From Alteromonas naphthalenivorans (lineage in GTDB: Bacteria; Pseudomonadota; Gammaproteobacteria; Enterobacterales; Alteromonadaceae): DNA of 64,000 nucleotides. A program made the position numbers and the translations under genes. Under the pieces are notes generated by a model, which saw nothing but the letters and a program-made list of their open reading frames with translations, was not told the origin of the DNA and made no database searches. Location: the NCBI RefSeq assembly GCF_000213655.1, contig NC_015554.1, forward strand, positions 4,526,001 to 4,590,000, in the 5' to 3' direction. Shown piece by piece: positions 44,322 through 52,555 of the stretch; position 1 is the stretch's first letter, and each line of letters opens with the position of its first letter.

Positions 44322-45236
44322 TTACTCCACAAACTCTCGTGGTGGCACTCGCAAGCTACGTTCGCTAAACACGCTGTCTGGCAACGCAATATCGTACTGA
44401 ATACCGCGAAATTCCATTAAGGTATAACCCCCTGATGCTAAATCAGACACCTTGCTTCGTACTACCGTTGGGTACCCTTGAACTGTGTCTACTGATACCG
44501 CTTCAACTCGGCGGTAATTATCATCTCCTTTGAAAAAGTTGATTAGCGTGGGCAAGTAGGTTTGCTTGTCTATCTCTACGACATAATGAGAGAACTCTAC
44601 GCTACCGGCGCTTTTAGGCGTTGCGCGTAACACATAGTGGGTATCGGTGGTATTTTGCATAGTGAAGTTGTCTTCTGACACTGCACGGCCCGACACATCT
44701 TCATAAAAAAAGTGTGAACCGACAAACGAGGTGCGTTTATCGCCAGCGGCAATGCGCTTTACTAAATCAAGGGCCGGTAAATACAACCAACGATCATCAT
44801 CGGTATCAATGTTGGTGTGCTTTTCAACTCTAAACACCGTGCCTTTTACTTCGGTTGGGCGGCTGAAAAACACCAGCATTTTTTGGTCGCCGCTTTCAGT
44901 ACCTTCATTGTTTAGCACGTCTTTACGCAAAATCGTGAACTGACGCATTTGTTTACGCCCTTGACTATCTACGATGATCATTCGCGCCATTGATTTACCG
45001 TCATTGCCTGCGTAATAGGCGGCCTTTTCTGACTTCGCAATAATACTCGCCACGTCTTCTTGCGCATTCGCGGTAACGGGAGTCACCGCGGCAAAAGAAA
45101 AGCAAAGTAGCAACATACTCGTTAACCAAACACGAACACTCGAGTTGGAGGTTTTAGTGTTGATGTGAGTATTAGCGCGTGCCATACCAGAGAAAACGCG
45201 ATTAACATTTGTGATGTGAAGCATTGAATTACGCAT
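44322..45236 (-). CDS. LolA-like outer-membrane lipoprotein-sorting family protein
   Basis: 304 residues. A hydrophobic signal (about 34-58, ending TANAQ) is preceded by a long positively charged N-terminus. AAGGAG lies six bases before the ATG at 45236, overlapping the MMPL stop region, so this start is well supported. The body is the PF17131-type LolA-like half-barrel: VFFSRPTEVKGTVFRVEKH, DDRWLYLPALDLVKRIAAGDKRTSFVGSHFFYED (in parts). These proteins go with MMPL pumps and probably carry a lipid-like cargo across the periplasm. Confidence 0.85.
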   Translation of the reverse strand: MRNSMLHITNVNRVFSGMARANTHINTKTSNSSVRVWLTSMLLLCFSFAAVTPVTANAQEDVASIIAKSEKAAYYAGNDGKSMARMIIVDSQGRKQMRQFTILRKDVLNNEGTESGDQKMLVFFSRPTEVKGTVFRVEKHTNIDTDDDRWLYLPALDLVKRIAAGDKRTSFVGSHFFYEDVSGRAVSEDNFTMQNTTDTHYVLRATPKSAGSVEFSHYVVEIDKQTYLPTLINFFKGDDNYRRVEAVSVDTVQGYPTVVRSKVSDLASGGYTLMEFRGIQYDIALPDSVFSERSLRVPPREFVE

Positions 45237-45237
45237 A

Positions 45238-47823
45238 TTAAGCTCCTTTAAAAACCCAACGTTTTAAAAATACCATGGCCGCGGGTAAGACCAACAAAGT
45301 CACCAAGGCAGAAACCGCCATGATACTCGCCAAGAAAACACCCACCGTTATGTAAGGCACTAACGGCGCTAGCAGTAAAGGGGTGAAGCCCAGTGCTATC
45401 ACCAACGCATTTCGCGTTATTGCACTGGCAGGCTCATCGAACATAGCGTCTAAGGTGTCTGGCACACTACCCGTTTCCTTATAGATTTCACGCGCCCTAG
45501 CAAGGAAGTGAATAGCGAAATCCACAGATAACCCCAAGGTAAGCGCCGAAAGTACAGCAATAGGCATGTCGTAGTCTTTACCCACAATGCCAATAAGCCC
45601 GTAAATAAAGGTAATCGTGATGGTAAGGGGAAGCATAGCGAGCACGCCAAAAACTAAAGAACGGAACAGTAGTACCATCATCACAAATACAATGACAAAG
45701 GCGCTAAGCAAGCTTTCCAACATGCCTGTTACCATATTTTCTTGCCACACCACATTTAAGTAGGCTTTACCTGCCCAGTCGTAGCTTAGCCCTTCTGGTA
45801 GTGGGTTATTAGCAAAGTAATCTTCAACAAGCGAAATGACATTCGTCATATCTTGGTTGTCACCGCTGGTTAGCTGTAGCCAAATCAGCGTTTGGCGATA
45901 ATCCGGCGTGACAAAATGCCACAGGTCTTGAGGACGGTGGGAAGACTGATATTGCATTAGGGTTTGTGCCACGCCTCGGTTGTTGGCGGGCAATGCGTAG
46001 TCTACCTCATTACCTGAGCGCAACTCACGATTCACCACTTTGACTACATCAACCAAAGACTGTGATTTACCAATTAAAGGTTGAGTATCTAGGTACGCTT
46101 GTAACTTCTCAATATGCGCAAGTACTGCGGGCTGTTGGAAGGTATTGGCATTCCCATTCGCGGCATCAACGACTTGCAATAAGTTGTCTAACGCGGTTAG
46201 TTCATCATCGTCGAGATTGCTAAATAGCGCATCATCAATACGCATGGCAAGTTCCGACATTTTGTTAGCATCGTCGCTCTGGTTTATCGACACCTGAGTT
46301 TGCTCAACCCATTCATCTAAACTTGATGGTAAATTTGCCTCATTTAATACCTTGATAGCATCAATGCTTTTATTGGTATCTGTAATGACCAAATAAGCAT
46401 TGTACGTGCCCGCAAACTCTGCATTTAAGGCCCTGTCTGCCACCCTTATTTCATGGTCTTGTTTAAACCAACGCACAGGGTTGTCGTTGATATTAATTTG
46501 CGTAATTCCCCACGCTGATACTAGGGTAATTGCACCAAATACAGCAATAATCAGCGCTCTGTGGTTTAGCGCGATGTAGCGTAGTTTAGTAACGGTACGT
46601 TTTAGTAACGTGGTACTGCCTTCATTATTATCTGCTTCTTCATTTTGATGTAGCGCGACTTGAAGTTTGCTTAATGCCGCGGGCGACATACGGGAAATAT
46701 AAGCAGGGATAAACGTAAGAGTAATCAAAAATGCCAATAAAATGCCAAAGCCAATATAAGCACCAAAGATCTGCACGGGCGGTATAGGGGTTAGCATTAA
46801 AGAGAAAAAGCCTGCTGATGAAGTGAGTGAGGTAAACAGCATGGGCTTAAACAGGTGCTCAACCACGTGAGTGATCACCTTACCTGCATTTTCACCTGGC
46901 TTACAACGGTCGGAAAATTCAGACAATATGTGTACTGAGTCGACTACCGCGATTGGCATGAGAAAAATAGCAATCATGGATGACATAATGTGCACAGTGA
47001 ATCCCATGCCAATGAGAGCACCCATGGTAATGATAACTGTAGCCATCGCCACTATCATGGGCGCAGTAATAAGCGACCAATTTCTGAAAAATAAGAACAG
47101 AAGAATAAAAATCATGGCACCAGCCGCAGGTGCAGCGATAGCCATTTGCACAAACATTTCTACCCCAAACTGATCTTCAGCAACAGGTAAGCCTGTGATG
47201 TGCCATTGGCCTGCCGTGTCAACATTCGTTAAATAAGCGCGAATATCTTGGGCAATGCGATAACTTTCATTCTTGTCGGCAATAGGGATATAAATAGCAG
47301 CAGCGTTACCTGAAGACGCAGCCAGCGTGTCGTACAGTAACGGCAGCCTTTCGATAGACTTTTGTAGTTCAGCACTTGCGCTTGCGGTTTCAGGTGGGCT
47401 GGCCATTAACCATGAAAACTCAAGACTCCCGTCACTACCTTGCTTAATGTTGTCTACTGTTGAAAACGACATGACGTCTTGGCTAATAACACCCTCTATA
47501 GCCAGTACATGGTCAGTCACTTGGTGAATGGCTGCTAAGGCGTCTGGCGTGTATATGCCGCTTATGGCCTCATCGCTTTTGGCACCCTTTTCCGGCACCA
47601 CCAAACCAACCACTATCGCATCGTGCATGGAAAAGGTTTGCTTTACCTCATTATGAAAGGTACGAGCACGATGAGATTCCGCCAACATGTTTTCAGGATC
47701 GGTATCAATCTGAATTAACCGCATTTGAAAAGCGGCAAATGCCGTTATCACGGCGAGAAAAAAATAAACCCATCGCCCTTTGTGCGTGCTTACATGCAAA
47801 AGCATATCAATTGCTAATTTCAT
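45238..47823 (-). CDS. MMPL/RND-family inner-membrane transporter
   Basis: 861 residues with two RND-type halves, each with one TM helix, a large periplasmic domain and a five-helix bundle. TMs 2-6 include FRNWSLITAPMIVAMATVII (second half starts near 430), and SALTLGLSVDFAIHFLARA carries the acidic residue of the proton relay. It resembles hopanoid/lipid transporters (HpnN-like) rather than the long AcrB. Stop and start are coupled to the LolA-like gene. The operon is probably a lipid-trafficking machine of the outer membrane. Confidence 0.88.
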   Translation of the reverse strand: MKLAIDMLLHVSTHKGRWVYFFLAVITAFAAFQMRLIQIDTDPENMLAESHRARTFHNEVKQTFSMHDAIVVGLVVPEKGAKSDEAISGIYTPDALAAIHQVTDHVLAIEGVISQDVMSFSTVDNIKQGSDGSLEFSWLMASPPETASASAELQKSIERLPLLYDTLAASSGNAAAIYIPIADKNESYRIAQDIRAYLTNVDTAGQWHITGLPVAEDQFGVEMFVQMAIAAPAAGAMIFILLFLFFRNWSLITAPMIVAMATVIITMGALIGMGFTVHIMSSMIAIFLMPIAVVDSVHILSEFSDRCKPGENAGKVITHVVEHLFKPMLFTSLTSSAGFFSLMLTPIPPVQIFGAYIGFGILLAFLITLTFIPAYISRMSPAALSKLQVALHQNEEADNNEGSTTLLKRTVTKLRYIALNHRALIIAVFGAITLVSAWGITQININDNPVRWFKQDHEIRVADRALNAEFAGTYNAYLVITDTNKSIDAIKVLNEANLPSSLDEWVEQTQVSINQSDDANKMSELAMRIDDALFSNLDDDELTALDNLLQVVDAANGNANTFQQPAVLAHIEKLQAYLDTQPLIGKSQSLVDVVKVVNRELRSGNEVDYALPANNRGVAQTLMQYQSSHRPQDLWHFVTPDYRQTLIWLQLTSGDNQDMTNVISLVEDYFANNPLPEGLSYDWAGKAYLNVVWQENMVTGMLESLLSAFVIVFVMMVLLFRSLVFGVLAMLPLTITITFIYGLIGIVGKDYDMPIAVLSALTLGLSVDFAIHFLARAREIYKETGSVPDTLDAMFDEPASAITRNALVIALGFTPLLLAPLVPYITVGVFLASIMAVSALVTLLVLPAAMVFLKRWVFKGA

Positions 47824-47988
47824 ATCAAAAACCTTAATATATTAGATTTTTATTATATTATATATTGAACAGTAAACAAGCATATTTTCAAGCAAGGTAA
47901 CACTGATTGTTATTGTGTATGTGCATTCGGTAAGAAACGACACGACAGTAGGAAAAAATTTCCCACCCTTTTTTTTAAACATACGCCC

Positions 47989-48092
47989 AATTAATGCCAA
48001 ACGTTTTAAATTTAGAATAAAATAGATTTATATCAATAATTTACTATTATATTTAAACGACGCTAAATTTTGGCACAAGTTTGGCATTAATT
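47989..48092. repeat. 14-bp perfect inverted repeat flanking the RNA promoter
   Basis: AATTAATGCCAAAC (47989-48002) is the exact reverse complement of GTTTGGCATTAATT (48079-48092). Near matches extend outward from each arm toward CTAAATTT. It may be regulator half-sites or an old inverted duplication. Confidence 0.8.
48070..48086 (+). promoter_or_regulatory. Candidate promoter of the CsrB-like RNA (sigma-54 or sigma-70)
   Basis: TTGGCACAAGTTTGGCA has GG-N10-GC spacing and one mismatch to TGGCAC-N5-TTGCA, which fits a sigma-54 promoter with transcription start near 48097. A sigma-70 reading is also possible: TTGGCA (48070-48075), a 16-base spacer, then TAGACT (48092-48097). Confidence 0.5.
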
Positions 48093-48688
48093 AGACTAAC
48101 GGATAACAACAGACGTAAACATGATGCTAGGAAGGCATACCGTTACCACGAAGGTAACCATGACATTACAGACTTTATCTGCGCAGGCTGACAACATTGG
48201 ACGTAAAAGGAAATTCGTCGGCCAGGGATGCAAGGATTGATAGCAAGGTTAACGTCGCTCTGTTGTTTATCGGAAAGTTAAATACGTTTAACGCCAACAC
48301 GGATGTTGAAAAAGGATGCGTCTTGATGACGAGCAAGGTTGACATTGATGTCGACAAAGCAATCACCACGGAGTGAGTTGATTTGCTTAAGGAAGTTGTT
48401 GACGTGAATGACCGATTATCTGTTTTTGCGCCAGTTGAGTGTGATGGCGACTTGGATTAAGTCGTAAAGGCCTGCAGGATGCAGAGTAGCTAGCGCTTTC
48501 ATCGCGATTACTACTGGATGCCCACATCACTGGCACAGACATTGATGTCCATGTGCAACAAAGGATTGTAACTTATTTGGCTCTGTTGACCCGGCATTAC
48601 GCCTTCAGCAATAGCCATATCGAGGAACACTAGTAATGTCATCGATATTATTAGTGTGCTGTCACCCGACAGCATGCCTCTCCCCTCT

Positions 48689-48708
48689 AAGGCCCTTCCC
48701 GGCCTTTT
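48689..48708 (+). terminator. First terminator of the CsrB-like RNA
   Basis: AAGGCC and GGCCTT pair around CTTCCC, followed by four T and AT-rich sequence. Confidence 0.7.
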
Positions 48709-48725
48709 ATATACCTCTGATTTTA

Positions 48726-48750
48726 GCCCGCCTTTGGCGGGCATTTTTTT
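48726..48750 (+). terminator. Second, strong terminator of the CsrB-like RNA
   Basis: GCCCGCC and GGCGGGC pair around TTT, followed by A and seven T. Confidence 0.92.
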
Positions 48751-49153
48751 GCCTGTCAGTTTATATTTTTACCTTTTATTTTAGGGTCTTACCTTTATTT
48801 CAAACCACTAAACCTATGATAAAAGAGGCTCTGGAAATAAATATTTTAAAAACTTTTTATTTATTTTTATATTTTGCTGAACTTTTCTTTATTTCACCGC
48901 TCTTACTAATACATGGAGTCATTTAGTGTGTTGGCTTTGTGAAGTGTAAATGTGTTTTCCAAGTTATGTTGTGTTTTTCTTAAGGGGCTCTTTAGCCCCT
49001 TTCTTTTTGCCTATAATAAATATCCTCTCTTTCGTAATACGGCCTACTTTTCTAAAAACCAGAATTATTAGCTAGATTTCATCCCACTCTTAGAAATGGA
49101 AATGAGAACTATTATCAAATAAGCTATGCCCACTGTCGTATTTGGAGAAAATC
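48751..49153. other. Region between the RNA terminators and the siderophore-interacting protein
   Basis: About 400 bases, AT-rich around 48760-48910, without a gene. A short AGGGGCTC/AGCCCCT stem near 48980-49000 could be a weak terminator. The Fur box and promoter of the next gene lie at the right end. Confidence 0.45.
49098..49116 (+). promoter_or_regulatory. Fur box upstream of the siderophore-interacting protein
   Basis: The 19-bp window matches GATAATGATAATCATTATC at about 14 positions (core AATGAGAACTATTATC). It lies about 40 bases before the ATG, as expected for an iron-repressed promoter. Confidence 0.6.
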
Positions 49154-49933
49154 ATGTCTAAACCCGCACCTCGTGTTGTTGAAGTTATCGAGTCTTTCCG
49201 TATAACACCAAACATGCAACGTATTGTCCTTGGCGGCGCTACATTAGAAGACTTCCCAGAAACTCGCCCTGGCGCTTACGTTAAGTTACTTTTTGATTTA
49301 AATGGTGACCCTGTCGTTCAGCCTGCCAAAGATAAACCCGTTGCTATGCGTACCTACACGATAAACAGCTTCGATAGACAAAAAGCACAAATGTCCATTG
49401 ATATGGTAGTGCATGCAAAAGATGGAGTAACTGGCCCCGCCGCCGCATGGGCGCTAAGCGCAAAAGAAGGTGACAAGCTAACTATTGCAGGCCCTGGTAG
49501 CAGTAAAGCGTTAGCAGAGAATTATGACTGGGTACTTTTCGCAGGCGACATGACAGCGCTGCCCAGTATTAGAAACTATTTACAAGCACTTCCTAGCCAT
49601 ACTAAAGGCATTGCAGTTATAGCTATTGAACATGAAACCGATGCTACCACGCTAGAAAAGCCTGAAGGCGTATCGATTAAGTGGGTATCTAAAAAAGAAG
49701 CAACATTGTCTGACGCCTTGCAGCGTATTGACTGGCAACAAGGAACCCCTGCTGTATGGGTTGCCTGTGAATTTTCTCAAATGAGAAAAATTCGTTCGTG
49801 GCTTAAGGACGAAAAACAGGTGCCCCACAGCCAAGTGTACATTAGCAGCTATTGGCGTGAAGGGCGCAGTGAAGACCAGCATAAGATAGATAAGCGTCAA
49901 GATGTTGAAGCCTTTGCGAAGCAACTTGCTTAA
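49154..49933 (+). CDS. Siderophore-interacting protein (FAD-dependent ferric-siderophore reductase, ViuB-like)
   Basis: 259 residues from the ATG at 49154, with GGAG seven bases upstream; an in-frame TTG at 49142 would overlap that site. It has the NAD(P)H:flavin reductase layout. RTYTI (MRTYTINSF) is the FAD-binding RxY(S/T) motif, DMVVHAKDGVTGPAAAWA the phosphate-binding turn, and VLFAGDMTALPSIRNYL the ViuB/YqjH signature. The end, SSYWREGRSEDQHKID, is typical. Family members reduce ferric siderophores in the cytoplasm to release iron. A Fur box precedes it. Confidence 0.93.
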   Translation: MSKPAPRVVEVIESFRITPNMQRIVLGGATLEDFPETRPGAYVKLLFDLNGDPVVQPAKDKPVAMRTYTINSFDRQKAQMSIDMVVHAKDGVTGPAAAWALSAKEGDKLTIAGPGSSKALAENYDWVLFAGDMTALPSIRNYLQALPSHTKGIAVIAIEHETDATTLEKPEGVSIKWVSKKEATLSDALQRIDWQQGTPAVWVACEFSQMRKIRSWLKDEKQVPHSQVYISSYWREGRSEDQHKIDKRQDVEAFAKQLA

Positions 49934-50150
49934 TGAGTATTGAAGCTATCATTTTATTGTGCCGCATAATCATAAAACCCTGTATGACTTTCAGCGCCAT
50001 GTAAATAATGCAGAGCGCTGGCAATAGCCCTTTGTTCATAAACCACAAAAAACTATATTATTCATAATGTTAGTGTTTGGAATGGGGATTGCTACTTATT
50101 AAGTGCAGTTCACAATAACCACTCGGTTATTCTTTTTAAAGGAGCAACAT

Positions 50151-50342
50151 ATGAACAATGATCGTATCGAAGGCAACTGGAAAGAAATGAAAGGTAAGGT
50201 ACAACAGCAATGGGGTAAACTTACCGATGATGACCTAGACGTAATTGATGGTCGTCGTGAAGAGCTAGTAGGCAAGATTCAGCAAACATATGGCAAAAGC
50301 CGTGAAGAAGCCGAAAAAGAAGTGGATAAACATTTCAACTAG
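50151..50342 (+). CDS. CsbD family stress protein
   Basis: 63 residues from the ATG at 50151, with AAAGGAGCAACAT before it. MNNDRIEGNWKEMKGKVQQQ and WGKLTDDDLDVIDGRREELVGK match CsbD-like/YjbJ proteins: small, hydrophilic, helical and abundant in stress and stationary phase. Function is not defined. It is monocistronic with a clear terminator. Confidence 0.95.
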   Translation: MNNDRIEGNWKEMKGKVQQQWGKLTDDDLDVIDGRREELVGKIQQTYGKSREEAEKEVDKHFN

Positions 50343-50375
50343 GCACTTCACCTAAGCCTTAACGGCTTGCAGCAC

Positions 50376-50403
50376 AAAAAAAGCCCCATTCGGGGCTTTT
50401 TTT
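50376..50403 (+). terminator. Rho-independent terminator
   Basis: AAAGCCCC and GGGGCTTT pair around ATTC, followed by T4 and more. It closes the csbD-like gene. Confidence 0.93.
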
Positions 50404-50449
50404 ATACATAACACAACCTAACCGTTAAGGCTAAGAACCTTGTAAGTGC

Positions 50450-50977
50450 TTAAGGTGAAGATTCCGTATCAGGTTTTAAGTTGTTGCTAATTTCTCTTGC
50501 ATCAAAACTCGCAGACGACGTAGGTCGAGTACCTTTTCCCATCTCAATATTCAAAATACTTTCGATTTCGCTCTTTTGCGAACCACCTACGAAAATGCCA
50601 GATTCAAACTGGGTTGTAGGATGATAAGACGTTCTACAAGTAATAACGCCACATTCAGTTACTCGCGCATAGCGTTGGCTGAAGCCAACCTGAGGTGATG
50701 TTTGTACGCGCTCTTTATCTACCATGGTTTCCCGATCGGTTACTACAAACCAATCATACCCTTTCAGTAAAGTCAGTTCCGCTGAACGGTACATGGCATA
50801 ATCCATAGCCTTACTCTTATCAGACCCTCTACCTTTGAAATGAACACGGTATTGGGTTTCACTTAATTTGCTTTCGGTATACCCGAAACCGCCATTAGAT
50901 GCCTGTCGATAATCGGGTTGGCTCGCGCACCCCGCCATTACCATCACTGCTAGAAACGCTATAAGTTTAGTTTTCAT
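50450..50977 (-). CDS. Small lipoprotein, CC0125/CC1285-like
   Basis: 175 residues from the ATG at 50977, with AAGGAG before it. The start overlaps the anti-sigma gene end by 11 bases. Lipobox MAGC (VMVMAGCASQ) gives Cys16. YRVHFKGRGSDKSKAMDYAM and LYR/MYRSAELTLLKGYDWFVV resemble the CC0125/CC1285 lipoprotein family. ECGVITCRTS has a Cys pair. The coupling to the sigma/anti-sigma genes suggests an envelope component of the same response. Function unknown. Confidence 0.8.
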   Translation of the reverse strand: MKTKLIAFLAVMVMAGCASQPDYRQASNGGFGYTESKLSETQYRVHFKGRGSDKSKAMDYAMYRSAELTLLKGYDWFVVTDRETMVDKERVQTSPQVGFSQRYARVTECGVITCRTSYHPTTQFESGIFVGGSQKSEIESILNIEMGKGTRPTSSASFDAREISNNLKPDTESSP

Positions 50978-51818
50978 TAACAACTCCTTCGGCAGTCTTA
51001 GACTGCCACCCATGATTAATAGCTTGCTGCTCTTGCTCTGCGTTTAACGGTGCGGACACCATTAACAAATCTAATTCTTCATCAAGCACTTTGTTAGCAC
51101 TTGCCGTTTGATACTCACTCTTATCGCGACCCGCTGTTATCAGCTTACTTGCATGAAGTTGCCAAATGCCTTGGGCATTTTTACATGCAATCATGATATT
51201 CAACTCATCTTCACCTTGTATCTGCGCCTGCCTACACATCTGGGATTCATTATTCATAAATGATAGTTGTGGCACTATTTCCATGCCCGCATCGGTTACC
51301 ATCATCTCACCCGTTAAATTATTATCGAGGGCTGTAGATACATTCGCCCAATGGTTATTCGTTGACGAAGTGCCAGCAGGATCAAGGGGGTCTGTATACT
51401 CTGAATGCATCAAGGTTAGCCCTGCCACTAACGCCACTCCAGCCGCTAACGATAAAGGGACTTTCCACTTCCCACTACGTTTAGCGTCTTGGGCTTTGCG
51501 ATTAAACGAAGTAACGTTGCTTGGTATGCTCTCCTCACTTGCCTGGCTTGCACTTACATGGTCTGAGTCGAAATCCGCTTGCTTAAGATAGGCTTCTGAG
51601 GTCGCATCATCTGCAAGTAATGCCACTACGCTGTTAGGTAAAGGTTTTTGCGTTGCAGCATCAGCCGCTGCTTTCACCATCATGTCTACCTGCGCTAAAG
51701 ACGCTAAGCGGTCTGACAGTGCAAGATCACTGGCAATAGCAGTTCTGACATATTCCATGTCGTCATCGCTAAGTTCTGCGTCTAAAAATGCACAAAGCAT
51801 TTCGTCAGATATTGTCAT
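50967..51818 (-). CDS. Membrane-bound anti-sigma factor (RsiW/RseA-like)
   Basis: 283 residues. The N-terminal cytoplasmic part (MTISDEMLCAFLDAELSDDDMEYVR) has the typical anti-sigma start, L-x-A-x-L-D-x-E-L, without the zinc HxxxCxxC. One membrane helix (KVPLSLAAGVALVAGLTLM, about 142-160) is followed by a periplasmic domain. It overlaps the sigma gene by four bases (ATGA). It probably holds the ECF sigma inactive until an envelope signal. Confidence 0.82.
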   Translation of the reverse strand: MTISDEMLCAFLDAELSDDDMEYVRTAIASDLALSDRLASLAQVDMMVKAAADAATQKPLPNSVVALLADDATSEAYLKQADFDSDHVSASQASEESIPSNVTSFNRKAQDAKRSGKWKVPLSLAAGVALVAGLTLMHSEYTDPLDPAGTSSTNNHWANVSTALDNNLTGEMMVTDAGMEIVPQLSFMNNESQMCRQAQIQGEDELNIMIACKNAQGIWQLHASKLITAGRDKSEYQTASANKVLDEELDLLMVSAPLNAEQEQQAINHGWQSKTAEGVVNEN

Positions 51819-52303
51819 AACACCACCTCTTGTTGTGGGTTTAGCATATTACTGAGTTTGCTTCTTGCCCTAGCAAGTCTGCTCATAATAGTCCCAGCAG
51901 GCACCTCAAGTACCTCAGAAGCATCTGCGTAGCTCATTCCTTGTATAGCAATAAGTGACAAGGTCTCTCGTTGTTCTGGGGGTAATTCCCCCATGGCTTT
52001 ACTTACTTGCTTTAGCGTAATGCCACCTGAAAGGGCTTCGTCCAAATGCGCCTCATCTTTAGCCTGCAATTCAGGGCTAACCGCCGCACTTGTTCTTACT
52101 TTTTGCGCACGATACTCATCTATCCATAAATTGCGGCAAACTCGAAATGCCCATGCCATTAATGTGGCATCTTGTGGCAAAGGTTTAGTCAGTAGCTTCT
52201 CAATCGTATTTTGCAGTAAATCATCAGCATCATGTATATTGCCGGTAAGTGAAAACGCAAATTTTCTTAATGATGGAACGAGTTCAGTCACTTCTTCTTT
52301 CAT
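51815..52303 (-). CDS. ECF-family RNA polymerase sigma factor
   Basis: 162 residues with both ECF domains. Region 2 has LRKFAFSLTGNIHDADDLLQNTIEK, then RVCRNLWIDEYR; region 4 has LPPEQRETLSLIAIQGMSYADASEVLEVPAGTIMSRLARARSKL (in parts). Its own operon and the divergent S8 protease each have a promoter of the form GGGAAT-N-CGTTA, the expected type for such a sigma, so it is probably autoregulated. Confidence 0.93.
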   Translation of the reverse strand: MKEEVTELVPSLRKFAFSLTGNIHDADDLLQNTIEKLLTKPLPQDATLMAWAFRVCRNLWIDEYRAQKVRTSAAVSPELQAKDEAHLDEALSGGITLKQVSKAMGELPPEQRETLSLIAIQGMSYADASEVLEVPAGTIMSRLARARSKLSNMLNPQQEVVL

Positions 52304-52337
52304 ACAACTTCCTATGAAATCATGCTTTATACCTAGT

Positions 52338-52364
52338 TAACGTTTGATGCCGTGATTTATTCCC
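52338..52364 (-). promoter_or_regulatory. ECF-type promoter of the sigma/anti-sigma operon
   Basis: On the minus strand GGGAATAAA, a 13-base spacer and CGTTA. The -35 lies back to back with the protease promoter's -35, seven bases apart (52356-52364 and 52372-52380). Confidence 0.65.
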
Positions 52365-52371
52365 AAGGAAA

Positions 52372-52398
52372 GGGAATTTTTTACATCAACAAACGTTA
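52372..52398 (+). promoter_or_regulatory. ECF-type promoter of the S8 protease gene
   Basis: GGGAATTTT, a 13-base spacer and CGTTA on the plus strand. It matches the sigma operon's own promoter and lies about 155 bases before the protease start. Confidence 0.65.
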
Positions 52399-52443
52399 AT
52401 TAAGTACGAGAAAAGGGTTATCCCATCATTAAGGGCACGTTTT

Positions 52444-52551
52444 ATGCCAGCTTTATTTATGGATAGGTTGACCGAGTCCTTCGCGATGAGTAACAAGCAC
52501 GCTGGGCCCGGTGATGCCTGTATGGGTTTAGCCGCAAAGCAAGTGAGGTAA
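52444..52551 (+). CDS. Possible 35-residue leader ORF upstream of the S8 protease
   Basis: A short open frame (MPALFMDRLTESFAMSNKHA, then GPGDACMGLAAKQVR) lies between the ECF promoter and the protease. AAGGGC lies before the ATG, and its end overlaps the GAGGTAA that serves the next gene. No family is recognised. It could be a coupled leader peptide or chance. Confidence 0.3.
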   Translation: MPALFMDRLTESFAMSNKHAGPGDACMGLAAKQVR

Positions 52552-52555
52552 AATT

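Larger units (their letters stand above)
48097..48750 (+). ncRNA. Large CsrB/RsmZ-like CsrA-sequestering RNA (candidate)
   Basis: The region has no gene. It carries about 16 GGA triplets on this strand against about three on the other. Many sit in hairpin loops: 48124-48138, 48200-48219, 48295-48308 (CAACA-CGGA-TGTTG), 48361-48383, 48448-48464 (CGACTT-GGATT-AAGTCG), 48472-48484 (CTGCA-GGA-TGCAG) and 48558-48569 (ACAA-AGGA-TTGT). Two more hairpins of the same shape have TTGA loops. The CAGGATG/ACGGATGT sequences match the CsrA consensus. Two terminators end it (48689 and 48726). CsrB-type RNAs bind many CsrA dimers and so release translation of their targets. At about 610-650 nt it is longer than the usual 250-400 nt. 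Confidence 0.7.

Noticed and set aside
48511..48926. Open frames crossing the RNA and its terminators
   Set aside because: They cross the hairpins and the terminators and have no coding character.
49842..50048. Minus-strand frame after the siderophore-interacting gene
   Set aside because: It overlaps the real gene end and no ribosome site or family was seen.
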